A DNA stretch of 64,000 bases from Scylla paramamosain (GCF_035594125.1 NC_087198.1:1214599-1278598), one strand, 5' to 3'; shown: positions 37,017-52,150, counted from the first letter of the stretch. Program-made: numbers and translations. Notes: a model not told the origin generated them from the sequence alone.

Positions 37017-40000
37017 TACCAAAAGTGTGTATTTTCAGTGTTTTTCAGCTATTACGTGAAAAAAATGCCAAAATGCATGCAAAGCACCCAAAATGAGTAA
37101 AAAAAAAAGGGACATTACGAGAAACGTGCATTATGAGTGTTTTTTTCAGATTCTTAGATACCAAAACGCTGAATAAAACTCATGAATAAAACTCAATTGA
37201 GAAACAGAACAACCTTACCAAATGCGTGTATTTTGAGTGTTTTTCACATTCTTAGTTACCAAAACCCCAAATTGCAAATGAAACTAGCTTTATGTGAAAA
37301 AAAAGGCATTTCCAGAAAGGTGTCTTTTAAGGGTTTTTGTACGTGTTAGGCAATAAAGCACTATAAAGCAGGGCAATCACATTACATAGGAATAAAACCA
37401 ACTTTAACCAAGAACTTGCCTTTAAGTGTTTTTGACCTCCTTACATACCAAAACGCTAAAACGCATGCAAAACATCCTTTATGGAGAACTGAATAACATT
37501 ACCAAAATGAAACGGATGCAAACCAACCAATATGAAGAAATAGAATAACATTACCAAAAAGATATATTTTGAGAGTTTTCAGCTTGCTACCTACAAAAAA
37601 TGCGAAAATGGATGGAAAGCACTCTATATTGGGAAACAAAAGAACATTACGAGAAACTTGTATAATGAGTGTTTTATAATTTCACAGGAACCACAAAGCA
37701 AAAAACGCAAAAACTCGTGTATATAGAGAAGTTTCTTACATACCAAAATGCTGAAATGCATAAAATAACACTTTCAATTGAAAGACAGGACTACCTTACC
37801 AAATGTGTGTATTTTGAGTGTTTTTCACATTCTTAGTTACGAAAATCCCAAATTACATGCGAAACTAGCTTTATGTGGGAAAAAAAAAAATGATATTACC
37901 AGAAAAGTGTGTTTTGAGTGTTTTTGAGCGTGATGTGCAACAAAGCACTAAAAAGCAGAACAATCACATTACATGGGAATAAAACCAACTTTTACGAAGA
38001 ACTTGCCTCTAAGTGTTTTTTTTTTAACTCCTTACATACCAAAACGCTAAAACGCATGCAAAACAACCTTTATGGAGAAATATTACCAAAAACATGTATT
38101 TTGAGTGTTTTTGATCATGTTATTTATAAAAACGCTTAAATACATGCAAAGAACCTTATGTTTGGGAAACGAAAGGACATTTCGAGAAACGTGTATTATG
38201 AGTGTTTTTAAGTTCCTTAGGTACCAAATAAGCTAAAACTCACAATTAACACTCTTTATAAAAAAAATAAATAAAATATAATATTTTTTTTATTCATCTT
38301 CATAGGTACTAAGATGCCAAAATTCTGGCAATATTCTTTAGGAATCGAAAACAAAATGACTGAAAAAGTGTCTTTTAGTTGTTTTACGTAGAAAAACGCT
38401 AAAACGGATGCAAACCAACCAATATGAAGAAATAGAATAATATTACCAAAAAGGTATATTTTGAGTGTTTTTGAGCTTGTTACTTACAAAAAACGCGAAA
38501 ATGGATGCAAAGCGCTCCCTATTGGGAAAGAAAAGGACATTACGAGAAACGTGTATAATGAGTGTCTTATTATTTTCCGGCAAAAGAACTTGTGGTTCAC
38601 AAGAACCACAAGGCAAAAAACGCAAAAACTCGTGTATATAAAGAAGTTTCTTAGATACCAAAATGCTGAAACTCATGAATAACAATCTTAATTGAGAAAC
38701 AGAACAACATTACCAAATGCGTGTATTTTGAGTGTTTTTTTCACATTCTTAGTTAGCAAAACCCCAAACAGCATGCGAAACTAGCTTTATGTGTGAAAAA
38801 AAAAACTGACATTACCAGAAGTGTCTTTTGAGTGTTTTTGAACGTGTTAGGCAATAAAGCACTAAAAAGCAGGGCAATCATATTACATTGGAATAAAACC
38901 AACTTTTACCAAGAACTTGCTTTGAAGTGTTTTTTAGCTCCTTACATAACAAATCGCTAAAACGCATGCAAAACACTCCTTTATGGAGAAGCAGAATAAC
39001 ATTACCTTAATACAAGTGTTTTTGAGAGTTTTTTATCATGTTACCTATAAAAACACTTAAATACATGCAAAGATCCCTATATTTGGGAAACAAAAGGACA
39101 TTACGAGAAATGTGTATTATGAATGTTTTTAAGTTCCTTAAGTACCAAAACGTTAAAACCTACAAATAACACTCTTGATAGAGAAAAAAAAAAAATAGCA
39201 TTTTTATTTTTTTGTTATTCATGTTCATAGGTACCAAGATGCCAAAATTCTACCAAAATTTATGGAAATTATGTGGAAAAAAGAACATTATCGAAAAAGA
39301 TAATTTTACCTTTTTTCGGAGTTATGTACCAAACCATAAAGTGTATGCAAAGCCACCTATTTGAGAAAATTTAACGACTTTACAAGAAACCTGTCTTTTG
39401 AGTGTTTTTTTTTCGCATGTTAGGTACCAAAACGATAGATAATATGAAAGTCACTCTATATGGAAATCCAAAACAAAATTACTGAAAACGTGTCTTTTAA
39501 AAGATTTACGTAGAAAAACGCTAAAACGGATGCAAACCAACCAATATGAAAAAAAATAGAATAATATTACCAGAAAAGTATATTTTGTGTGTTTTTGATC
39601 TTGTTACATAAAAAAAAAAAAACACAAAAATGGATGGAAAGCACTGTATATTAGGAAAAAAAGGACATAACGAAAAACGTGTATAATGAGTGTTTTATAA
39701 TTTCACCAGAATCACAAGGCAAAAAACGCAAAAACTCGTATGTGTGGAGAAGTTTCCAAGATACCAAAATCTTGAAACTCATGAATAACTTTCTTAATCA
39801 AGAAACAGAGCAACATTACTGAATGCGTGTATTTTGAGTGTTTTTTTTACATTCTTGGTTACCAGAATCCCAAATTCCATGCGAAACTAGCTTTATATGG
39901 GAAAATGACATTACCAGAAAAGTGACTTTGAGTGTTTTTGAGACTGTTAGGCAATAAAGCACTAAAAAGCAGAGCAATCACATTACATGGAAATAAAACT

Positions 40001-40033
40001 AACTTTTACGAAGGACTTGCCTTTTAGTGTTTT

Positions 40034-40515
40034 TGACACGCATTTAGTAAGGTTGTTCTGTTTCTCAATTAAGAGTGTTATTCATGAGTTTCAGCATTTT
40101 GGTATTTAGTAAACTTCTCCATATACACGAGTTTTTGCGTTTTTTGCCTTGTGTTTTTTTTTTTATTATAAAACATTCATTATACACTTCTCTCGCAATG
40201 TCCCTTTGTTTCCCAATATAGAGTGCTTTGTATCAATTTTTTGCGTTTTTTTTTTGTAGGTAACAAGCTCAAAAACACTCAAAATATACATTTTTGGTAA
40301 TGTTTTTCTGCTTCTTGATATTGGTTGATTTGCATCAATTTTAGCGTTTTTCTACGTAAAACACTGAGAAGACACATTTTCAGTAATTTTTTTTTGGATT
40401 CCCACATAGAGTGAGTTCCTTATTATTTATCTTTTTGGTGCCTAGCAAGCTGAAAAACACTCAAAAGACAGATTTCTGGTAAGGTCTTTAATTTCCTCAC
40501 ATGGGAGGCTTTGCA
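40034..40515 (-). repeat. Inverted block inside the HOR (copy b)
   Basis: This has the same internal inversion and the same two junctions as 4942-5412: GTGTTTTTGACACGCATTTA at the left, and GGCTTTGCATG joined to a T run and AGTGTTTTTTGAGCG at the right. Flanking plus-polarity HOR monomers on both sides also match, so the whole 1.7-kb HOR variant is duplicated. Confidence 0.85.
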
Positions 40516-41450
40516 TGTTTTTTTAGTGTTTTTTGAGCGTGTTATGAAAATAAAGCACTAAAAGCCAGGGCAATCACATTACATGGGAATAAAACCAAAT
40601 TTTACGAAGAACATGCCTTTAAGTGTTTTTGAGCTCCTTATATACCAAAACTCTAAAACGCATGCAAAATACATTTTATGGAGAAACAGAAAAACATTAC
40701 CAAATACATGTATTTTCAGTGTTTTTGATCATGTTATTTATAAAAACGCTTAAATACATGCAAAGAACCTTATATTTGGGAAACGAAAGGACATTACGAG
40801 AAACATGTATTATGAATGTTTTTTTAAGTTCCTTTAGTACCAAAAAGCTAAAACCCACAAATAACACTCTTTATTTAAAAAATAAATAATAAAAAAATAA
40901 AATAAATATATTTTTTTGGTTATTCATTTTCATAGGTACCGAGATGCCAAAATTCTGGGAAAATTCAGGGCAATTATGTGATAAAAGAATATTATCAAAA
41001 AAGTTAATTTCAGCTTTTTTTGTTCGGACTTATGTACCAAACCCTAAAGTGCATGCAAAGCCTTCATTATGAGGAAATTAAACGATCTTACCAGAAATCT
41101 GTTTTGTGTGTTTTTTAGCATGTTAGGCACCGAGACGATAAATAATAAGGAACTCACTCTGTATGGGAATCCAAAACAAAGTTAAAGAAAACGTGTCTTC
41201 TCAGTGTTTTACGTAGAAAAACGTTAAAACGGATGCAAACCAACCTATATGAAGAAATAGTAAAACGTTTCCAAAAAGGTATATTTTGAGTGTTTTTGAT
41301 CTTTTTACCTACAAAAACGCGAAAATTGATGCAAAGCACTCTATATTGGGCAACAAGAGGACATTGCAAGAAAAGTGTATAATGAGTGTTTTATAGTTCA
41401 AAAGAACCACAAAGCAAACAACACAATAACTCGTGTATATGGAGAGATTT

Positions 41451-42561
41451 CCTAGACACCAAAATGCTGAAACTTATGAATAACACTCTTAATTGAGAAA
41501 CAGAACAACCTTAATAAATGCGTGGATTTTAAGTGCTTTTCACATTCTTAGTTACCAAAAACCCCAAATTACATGCGAAAATAGCTTTGTGGGGAAAAAA
41601 AAATAATGAATTTACCAGAAAAGTTTTTGAGTGTTTTTCAGCGTGATAGGTAATAAGCCACTCAAAAGCAGGGCAATCACATTACATTGGAATAAAATAA
41701 TTTTTTACCAAGAACTTACCATAAGTGTTTTTGAGCTCCTTATATACAAAACTGCTAAAACGCATGCAAAACACACTTTATGGAGAAACAGAATAACATT
41801 ACCAAAACCTAGTATTTTGAGTGTTTTTGATCATGTTATCTATAAAAACGCTTAAATACATGAAAAGAACCTTTTGTTTGGGAAACGAAAGGACATTACA
41901 AGAAACGCGTATTATGAGTGTTTTTAAGTTTCTTAAGTACCGAAAAGGTAAATCCCATAAATAACACTCTTCATTGAGAAAAAATAAATAAATAAATAAA
42001 AAATAAAAAAAAGGATTTTTTTATTTATCTTCATAGGTACCGAGATGCCAAAATTCTGGTAAAAATTCAGCACAATTATATGATAAAAGAATATTATCAA
42101 AAAAGTTAATTTTAGCTTTTTTTTTGGGGGGACTGTTATGTACCAAACACTAAAGTGCATGCAAAGCCTCCTATATGAGGATATTAAACGACCTTATCAG
42201 AAATCTCTCTTTTGAGTGTTCTTCAGCATGTTAGGCACGAAAACAATAAATAATAAGGAACTCACTCTATATATGAATTAAAAAAAAAATTAATGAAAAC
42301 GTGTCTTCTCAGTGTTTTACGTAGAAAAACGCTAAAACGGATGCAAACAAACCAATATAAAGAAATAGAAAAACATTACCAAAAAGGTATATTTTGAGTG
42401 TTTTTGAGCTTGTTACCTATAAGAAAAACACGAAAATTGATGCAAAGCACTCTATAATGGGAAAGAAAAGGACATTGCAAGAAAAATGTATAATGAGTGT
42501 TTAATAGTTCAAAAGAACCACAAGGCAAAAAATGCGAAAACTAGTGTATATGAAGAAGTTT
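41451..42561 (+). repeat. Representative HOR unit (11 monomers plus half-monomer)
   Basis: This is one complete period of 1111 bases. The ordered units begin: (1) ACCAAAATGCTGAAAC; (2) GTTACCAAAAACCCC; (3) ATAAGCCACTCAAAAGCAGG; (4) ACTGCTAAAACGCATGC; (5) TATAAAAACGCTTAAATAC; (6) AGTACCGAAAAGGTAAA with an AAATA-rich tail; (7) TAGGTACCGAGATGCC; (8) TGTACCAAACACTAAAGTGC; (9) GGCACGAAAACAATAAATAA; (10) GTAGAAAAACGCTAAAACGG; (11) AAAAACACGAAAATTGATGC; and then a half-monomer AAGAACCACAAGGCAAAAAA before unit 1 recurs at 42562. Confidence 0.9.
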
Positions 42562-45500
42562 CCTAGATACCAAAATGCTGAAACTCATGAACAACACTCT
42601 TAATTGAGAAACAGAACAATCTTACTAAAAGTGTGTATTTTGAGTGCTTTTCACATTCTTAGTTACCAAAACCCCAAATTCCATGCGAAACCAGCTTTAT
42701 GTGGGAAAAAAATAACATTACCAGAAAAATGTCTGATGAGTGTTTTTGAGCGTGTTAGGTAATAAAGCACTAAAAAGCAGGGCAATGATATTACATTGGA
42801 ATAAAACCAATTTTTAATAAGGACTTGCTTATAAGTGTTTTTGAGCTCCTTATATATCAAAACACTAAAACACATGCAAAATACACTATATTGTGAAACA
42901 GAATAACATTACCAAAAACATGTTTTTTGAGTGTTTTTCATCATGTTACCAATAAAAACGCTTAAGTACATGCAAACAACCCTATTTTTGGGAAACGAAA
43001 GGACATTACGAGAAAAGTGTATTATGAGTGTTCATTAAGTACGAAAAAGCTAAAAGCCACAAATTACACTCTTTATTAAGAAAAAATAAATAAAGAAATT
43101 TAAAAAAAATACGATATTTTTTTTTTCATTCTTATTCATATTCACAGGTAACGAGGTGCCAAAATTCGGTCAAAGTTCAGGAAATTATATGAAATAAGAA
43201 CATTATCTAAAAAGTTAAATTTAGTTTTTTTTTCGGACTGTTATGTACCAAACCCCTAAAGTGCATGCAAAGCCACCTATATGGAAAAATTAAACCTCTT
43301 TGCCAAAAAACTGTCTTATGAGTTTTTTTCAGCATATTAGGAACCAACACCATAAAACCCAAATAAGTCAATCTATATGGGAATCCAACACACAATTACT
43401 GAAAACGTGTCTTTTCGGAGTTTTACGTACAATAACGCTAAAACGGATGCAAACCAACCAAAATGAAGAAATAGAATAATATTACCAAAAAGGTATATGT
43501 TGAGTGTTTTTGAAATTGTTACCTACAAAAAACGCGAAAATGGATGGAAAGCACTCTATATTGGGAAGCAAAAGGACATTACGAGAAACGTGTATAATGA
43601 GTGTTTTATAGTTTCACAAGAACCACAAGGCAAAAAACGCAAAAACTCGTGTATATAAAGTGTTTCTTACATTCCAAAATGCTGAAACTCATGAATAAGA
43701 CTTTTAATTGAGAAATAGAAATATCTTACCAAATGTGAGTATTTTGAGTGTTTTTCACGTTCTTAGTTACGAAAATCCGAAATTACAAGTGAAATTAGTT
43801 TTATGTGGAAAAAAAATGACATTACCAGAAAAGTGTCTTGTGAGTGTTTTAGAGCGTGATATACAACAAAGCACTAAAAAGCAGAACAATCACATTACGT
43901 GAAACTTTTACCAAAAATATGCCTTTAATTGTTTTTAACTCCTTATATAACAAAACGCTAAAACGCATGCAAAACACCCTTTATTGAAAAACAAAATAAC
44001 ATTACCAAAAGCATGAATTTTAAGTGTTTTTGATCATGTTACCTATAAAAACGCTAAAATTCATGCAAAGAACCCTATGTTTGTGAAACGAAAGGATATT
44101 TCGAAAATTGTGTATTATGAGAGTTTTTAGGTTCCTTAAGTACCAAAAAGCTAAAACACACAAATAAAACTCTTTATAGAGAAAAAAAATAAAATAAATG
44201 AATACAAATTTTTTTTTTGTTATTCATCTTCATAGGTACCGAGATGCCAAAATTCTGGCAAAACTTAGGGAAATTAGCTAAAGAAAAAAAAAATTATAAA
44301 AAAATTTTTTAGCTTTTTTCCGGAGTTATGTACCAAACCCTAAGGTGCATGCAAAGCCACCTATTTGGGAAAATTACACAATTTTACCAGAAACCTGTAC
44401 CAGAATTAATTTCAACAAAATTACTGAAAACGAGTCTTTTCAGAGATTTACGAAGAAAAAAGCTAAAACAGATACAAACCAACCAATGTGAAAAAAATAG
44501 AATAACATTACCAAAAAGATATATTTTGAGTGTTTTTATGCTTGTTACCTACAAAAAATGCAAAAATGGATGGAAAACACTATATATTAGGAAACAAAAC
44601 AACATTACGAGAAACGTTTATAATTAGTGTTTTATAGTTTAACAAGAACCACAAGGCAATAAACGCAAAAACTTGTGTATATAGAGAAGCTTCTTACATA
44701 TAAAAATGATGAAATGCATGAAAAACACTTTTAATCGAGAAACAGAACTACCCTACCAAATTGTGTATTTTGAGTGTTTTTCACATTCTTAGTTACGAAA
44801 TTGCCAAACTAGCTTTATGTGGGAAAAAAATGACATTACCAGAAAAATGTCTTTTGAGTGTTTTGAGCGTGATGCAACAAAGCATTAAAAAGCAGAACAA
44901 TCACATTACTTGGGAATAAAACCAACTTTTACGAAGAACTTGCCTTTAAGTGTTTTTTAACTCCTTACATATCAAAACGCTAAAACGTATGTAAAAACAC
45001 CCTTTATGGAGAAACAGAATAACATTACCAAAAATATGTATTTTGAGTGTTTTTGATCATGTTACCTATAAAAACGCTTAAATACATGTAAAGAACCCAT
45101 GTTTGTATAAAAAAAGGACATTACGAAAATCATGTATTATGAGTGTTTTTAAGTTCCTTAAGTACCAAAAAGCTAACTCTCACAAATAATACTTTATAGA
45201 GAAAAAAAAAATTGTTATTCATCTTCATAGGTACCGAGATACCAAATTCTGGAAAAATGCAGGGAAATTTTGTAAAAAAAATCATTATGAAAAAAATAAT
45301 CTTAGCTTTTTTCCGGAGTTATGTTCCAAACCCTGAAGTGCATGCAAAGCCACCTATATGGAGAAATTACTCGAATTTACCAGAAACCTGTCTTTTGAGT
45401 GTTTTTTTTTCAGCAATTTCAACAATATTACTGAAAACGTGTCTTCTCAGTGATTTATGTAGAAAAACGATAAAACGGATGCAAACCAACCAATATGAAG

Positions 45501-48500
45501 AAATAGAATAACATTACAAAAAAATATATTTTTATGTGTTTTTGAGCTTGTTACCAACAAAAAATTTCGAAAATGGATGAAACGCACTCTATATTAGGAA
45601 AGAAAAAGGCATTACAAGAAATGTGTATAATGAGTGTTTTATAGTTTCACAAGAACCACAAGGCAAAAATCTCAAAAGATCGTGTACATAAAGAAGTTTC
45701 TTACATACCAAAATGCTGAAACTCATGAATAACACTTTTAACTGAGAAACAGAACTACCTTACCAAATGTGTGTATTAGAGAAGTTTCTTACATACCAAA
45801 ATACTGAAGCTCATGAATAACACTTTTAATTAAAAAACAGAACAACCTTACTAAATGCCTGTATTTTGAGTGTTTTTCACATTTTTAGTTACCAAAAACC
45901 CCAAATTCCATGCGGGAAAAAAATAATATTACCAGAAAATGTCTTTCGAGTGTTTTTGAGAGGGTTAGGCAATAAACCACTAAAAAGCAGGGCAATCACA
46001 TTACATGGGAATAAAACCAACTTTTACCAAGAACTTGCTTTTTGGTGTTTTTGAGATCATTACATACCAAAACGCTAAAATGCATGCAAAACACCTTTTA
46101 TGGACAAAAAGAATAACATTACCAAAAACATGTATTTAAATACATGCAAAGAACCTTATGTTTGGGAAACGAAAGGACATTACGAGAAATATGTATTATG
46201 AGTGTTTTTAAGTTCCTTAAGTATTAAAAAACTAAAACCCACAAATAACTCTGTTTATTTAGAAAAAACTAAATAAATAAAAAAATAAAAAAAATAGGAT
46301 TTATTTTTTTTTGTTAATCATCTTCATAGATACCGAGATGCCAAAATTCTGGGAAAATTCCGGGCTATTATATAATAAAAGAAAATTATCAAAAAAGTTA
46401 ATTTTAGTTGTTTTTTCGGACTGTTATATACCAAACCCTAAAGTGCATGCAAAGCCTCCTATATGAGGAAATTAAACGACCTTAAAAGAAATCTGTCTTT
46501 TGAGTGTTTTTTTCAGAATGTTAGGCACCAAAAAGATTAATAAATAAGGAACTCACTTTATATGGGAATCCAAAACAACTATATGGGAATCCAAACAAAA
46601 TTACTGAAAATGTATCTTCTCTGTGTTTTACGTAGAAAAACGCAAAATCTCGTGTATATAAAGAAGTTTCTTAGATACAAATATGCTGAAACTCATGAAT
46701 AACAATCTTAACTGAGAAACAGTTTCGAGTGTTTTTCATATTCATAGTTAGCAATACCCAAAATAGCATGCGAACCTAGCTTTATGAGGGAAAAAAATGA
46801 CATTACCAGAAGTGTGTTTTAATTGTTTTTCAGCATGTTAGGCAATTAAGTACTAAATAGCAGGGCAATCACATTACATAGGAATAAAACCAATTTTTAC
46901 CAAGAACTTGCCAATATGTGTTTTTGAGCTCCTCACATACCGAACCGCTAAAACGCATGGAAAACAAACTTTATAGAAAAACAGAATAACATTACCAAAA
47001 ACATGTATTTTGAGTGTTTTTCATAATGTTATCTATAAAAACGCTTAAATACACGCAAATAACCTTATGTTTGGGAAACGTAAGGACATTTTTTAAGTTC
47101 CTTAACTAATAAAAAGCTAAAACCCAAAAATAACACTCATTATTTAGAAAAAAATAATAAAAAAAATAAATAAAAGGACTTTTTTTTTGTTATTCACCTT
47201 CATAGGTACCGAGATGCCAAAATTCTGGGAAAAATTAGGGCAATTATATGATAAGAGAATATTATAAAAAAAAAGTTGATATTAGCTTTTTTTCAGACTG
47301 TTATGTACCAAACAGTGAAGTACATCCAAAGCCTCCTATATGAGGAAATTAAACGACCTTACTAGAAATCTGTGTTTTGAGTGTTTTTCAGCATGTTTTT
47401 TCAGCATGTCAATAATAAGGAACTCACTCTATATGGCAAACCAAAACAAAATTACTGAAAACTTCTCAGTGTTTTACGTAGAAAGACGCTAGAAAGAATA
47501 GAAAAACGCTAGAAAAACACTTCCAAAAAGATATATTTTGAATGTTTTTGAGCTTGCTACCTATAAAAAAAAACGCGAAAATTGATAAAAAAGCACTTTA
47601 TATTGGGAAACAAAAGGACATTGCGAGAAAAGTGTGTAATTAATGTTCTGTATAATTAATGTTAATTATAGTTCAAAAGAACCAAAAGGCAAAAAACGCA
47701 AAAACTCGTGTATATGGAGAAGTTTCCTAGATACCAAAATGCTGAAACTCATGAATAACACTCTTAATTGAGAAACAGAACAACTTTACTAAATGCGTGT
47801 ATTTTGAGTGCTTTTCACATTCTTAGTTACCAAAATCCCAAATTGCATGCGAAACTAGCTTTGTATGGGGAAAAAAAAAAGACATTACGAGAAAAAGTGT
47901 CTATTGAGTGTTTTTCAGCGTGATAGGGAATAGAGCACTAAAAAGCAGGGGAATGAATAAAATCAATAGAATCAATAAAATAAATTTTTACGAAGAATTT
48001 GCCTTTAAGTGTTTTCAGCTCCTTATATACCAAAACGCTAAAACGCATGCAAAACACACTTTATGGAGAAAGAGAATAACATTACCAAAAACATACATTT
48101 TGCATGTTTTTGGCAAAATTTGGGCAAAATTCAGGAAATTATGAGTCAATTATCAAAAAACTTAATTTTAGCTTTTTTTTTCGTACTGTTATGTACCAAA
48201 CCCTAAAGTGCATGCAAAGCCACCTATATGGGGAAATTAAACGTCTTTGCCAGAAAACTGTCTTATGAGTGTTTTTCAGCTTGTTAGGCACCATAACGGT
48301 AAATAACATGCGTCACTCTATATGGGAATCTAAAACAAAATTACTGAAAACGTGTCTTTTCGGTGTTTTACGTAGAAAAACGCTTAAACGGATGCAAACC
48401 AACCAATAAGAAGAAATAAAATTACATTACCAAAAAGGTACATTTTGATTGTTTTTGAGCTTGTTAACTACAAAAAACGCGAAAATGGATGCAAAGCACT

Positions 48501-48826
48501 CCCTATTGGGAAACAAAAGGACATTACGAGAAACGTGTATAATGAGTGTCTTATTATTTTTGAGCAAAAGAACTTGTAGTTCACAAGAACTACAAGGCAA
48601 AAAACGCAAAAAATTCGTGTATATAAAGAAGTTTCTTAGATACCAATATGCAGAAACTCATGAATAACAATATTAATTGAGAAACAGAACCACCTTACGA
48701 AATGCGTGTATTTTGAGTGTTTTTCACATTCTTAGTTAGCAAAACCCCAAATAGAACGCGAATCTATGTTGGAAAAAAAATGACATTACCAGAAGTGTCT
48801 TTTGAGGGTTTTTGAGCGTTTTAGGC

Positions 48827-48949
<123 letters not shown>

Positions 48950-51900
48950 GGGCAATCACATTACATGGGAATAAAACCAACTTTTACCAAGAACTTGCCT
49001 TGAAGTGTTTTTGATCTCCTTACAAACCAAAACGCATGCAAAAAACTCCTTAATGGAGAAGCAGAATAACATTACTGAAAACATATGTTTTAAGTCCTTT
49101 TGATCATGTTATGTATAAAAACGCTTAAATACATGCAAAGAACCCTATGTTTGGGAAACGAAATGACATCACAAGAAACGTGTATTAGGACCGTTTTTAA
49201 GTTCCTTAAGTAACAAAACGTTAAAACCCATAAATAACAGTCTTTATAGAGAAAAAAATAAATAAATAAATAAATAGTTTTTTTATATTGATTTTCATAG
49301 GTACCAAGATGCCAAAATTCTGCCAAAATTCAGGGAATTTATGTGGAAAAAAGAACATTGTCAAAAAAGTTAATTATAGCTCTTTTTCGGATTTTTATGT
49401 TCCAAACTCTAAAGTGCATGCCACCTATATAAGAAAGTTAAACGACTATACCAGAAACCTGCCTTTTCAGTGTTTTCCAGCATGTTAGGCACCAAAACGA
49501 TAAATAATATGGAAGTCAGTCAATATGTGAATCCAAAACAAAATTACTGAAAACGTGTCTTTTTAGTGTTTTACGTAGAAAAACGCTAAAACGGATGCAA
49601 ACCAACAAATATGAAGAAATAGAATAACATTAACAAAAAGTGTTTTTTAGCTTTTTACCTACAAAAAACGCGCAAATGGATGGAAAGCACTCTATATTGG
49701 GAAGCAAAAGGACATTACGAGAAACGTGTATAACGAGTGTTCTATAGTTTCACAAGAGCCACAATGCAAAAAAACGCAAAAACTCGTGTATATAGAGAAG
49801 TTTCTTACATACCAAAACGCTAAAACTCACGAATAACACATTTAATTGAAAAACAGAACTATCTTACGAAATGTGTGTATTTTGAGTGTTTTTCACATTC
49901 TTAGTTACGAAAATCCCAAATTACTTGCAAAACAACCTTTATGGGGGAAAAAAATGACATTACCAGAAAAGTATCTTTTGAGTGTTTTTGAGCGTTATAT
50001 GCAACAAAACACTAAAAAGCAGAACAATCACATTACATTGGAATAAAATCAAATTTTACGAAGAACTTGCCTTTAAGTGTTTGATCATGTTACCTATAAA
50101 ATCGCTTAAATACATGCAAAGAACCCTATGTTAGTGAAACGAAACGACATTACGAAAATCGTGTATTATGAGTATTTTTAAGTTCCCTAAGTACCAAAAA
50201 TCTAAAACCCTTAAATAACACTCTTTATAGAGAAAAAATAATTTTAAAAAATATATATTTTTTTATTCATCTTCATAGGTAACGAGATGCCAAAATTCTG
50301 AGAAAATTCAGGGAAATTATGTGAAAAAAAACAAAAAAAATTATTTTAGCTTTTTCCGGAGTTATGTACGAAACCCGGAAGTGCATGCAAAGCCACCTAT
50401 ATTGGGAAATTACACGACTTTATAAGAAACGTGTCTTTGGGTGTTTTCAGCAATTTCAACAATATTACTGAAAACGTGTCTTTTCAGTTTTAGCGTAGAA
50501 CGCTAAAACGGATGCAAACCAACCAATATGAAGAAATAGAATAACATTACAAAAAAGTTGAGTGTTTTTGAGCTTGTTACCTACAAAAAACGCAAAAATG
50601 AATGCAAAGCAGTCTATATTAGGAAACAAAAGGATATTACAAGAAAATTGTATAATGAATGTATTAATAGTTTTCAAGAACCATAAGGCAAAAAACGCAA
50701 AACTCGTATATATGGAGAAGTTTCTTAGATACTAAAATGCTGAAACTCATGAATAACACTCTTAATTGAGAAACAGAACAATTTTAGGAAATGAGTGTAT
50801 TTTGAGTGTTTTTTTTTCACATTCTTAGTGGTCCAACCCTAAATTACATGCGAAACTGTGGAAAAAAATGAAATTACTAGAAAAGTGTCTTTTTAGTGTT
50901 TTTCAGCGTGTTAGGCAATAAAGCATTAAAAAACAGGGCAATCACATTACATGGGAATATAACCAACTTTTACCAAGAACTTGCCTTTAAGTTTTTTTGA
51001 GCTCCTTACATACTAAAACGCTAAAACCCATGCAAAACACCCTGTATGGAAAAACAGAATAACATTATCAAAAACATGTATTTTGAGTGTTTTTGAGCTT
51101 GTTACCAATAAAAACGCTTAAATACATGCAAAGAACCCTATGTTTGGGAATAAAAGGACATTACGAGGAATGTGTATTATGAGTGTTTATAAGTTCCTTA
51201 AGTACCAAAAAGCTAAAACTCACAAATAACACTCTGAATACAGAAAAAATAAAATAAAAATAAATTAGAAAATAACATTTTTTTTTTATTGATCTTCATA
51301 GGCAACGAGATGCCAAAATTCTGGCAAAATTCAGGACAATTACGTGAAAAAAGAATATTATGAAAGAGGTTATGTACCAAACCCTAAAGTGTATGCAAAG
51401 CCACCTATATAGGGAAATTAAACGACTTTACAAGAAACCTGTCTTTTGAGTGTTTTTCAGCATGTTAGGCATCAAAACGATAAATAACATGGAAGTCACT
51501 CTATATGGGAATCCAAAAATTACTGAAAACGTGTCTTTTCTGTGTTTACGTAGAAAAACGCTAAACACGGATGGAAACCAACCAATATGAAGAAATAGAA
51601 TAACATTACCAAAAAGGTATATTTTGAGTGTTTTTGATCATGTTACCTATAAAAACGCTTCAATACATGTAAAGAACCGACATTACGAGAAACGAGTATT
51701 ATGAGTGTTTTTACGTTCCTTAAATACCAAAAAGCTTAAACCCACAAATAACACTCTTTATAAAGAAAAAATAAATAAATGAAAAAAATAGCATTTTTTT
51801 TTTGTTATTGATCTTCATAGGTATCGAGATGCCAAAATTCTGGCAAAATTCAGGGAAATTATGTGAAAAAAGAATATCATAAAAGTTAATTTTAGCTTTT

Positions 51901-52120
51901 TTTCAGACCGTTATGTACCAAACCCTAAAGTGCATGTAGAGCCACCTATATGGGGAAATTAAACGACTTTACCTGAAAACTGTCTTTTGCCTGTTTTTCA
52001 GTATGTTAGGCACCAAAACAATAAATAATATGGAAATCACTCTGTATGAGAATCCAAAACAAAATTACTGAAAACGTGTCTTTTCAGTGTTTTACGTAGA
52101 AAAACGCTAAAAAGAAAGCA

Positions 52121-52150
52121 AATGAAATAAAATGAAATAAAATGAAATAA
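52121..52150 (+). repeat. 10-bp tandem repeat, three copies
   Basis: AATGAAATAA is repeated three times exactly, within a shortened HOR unit 10. It then runs into AATAATATTATCAAAAAGG of the same unit. This is a small slippage expansion. Confidence 0.9.
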
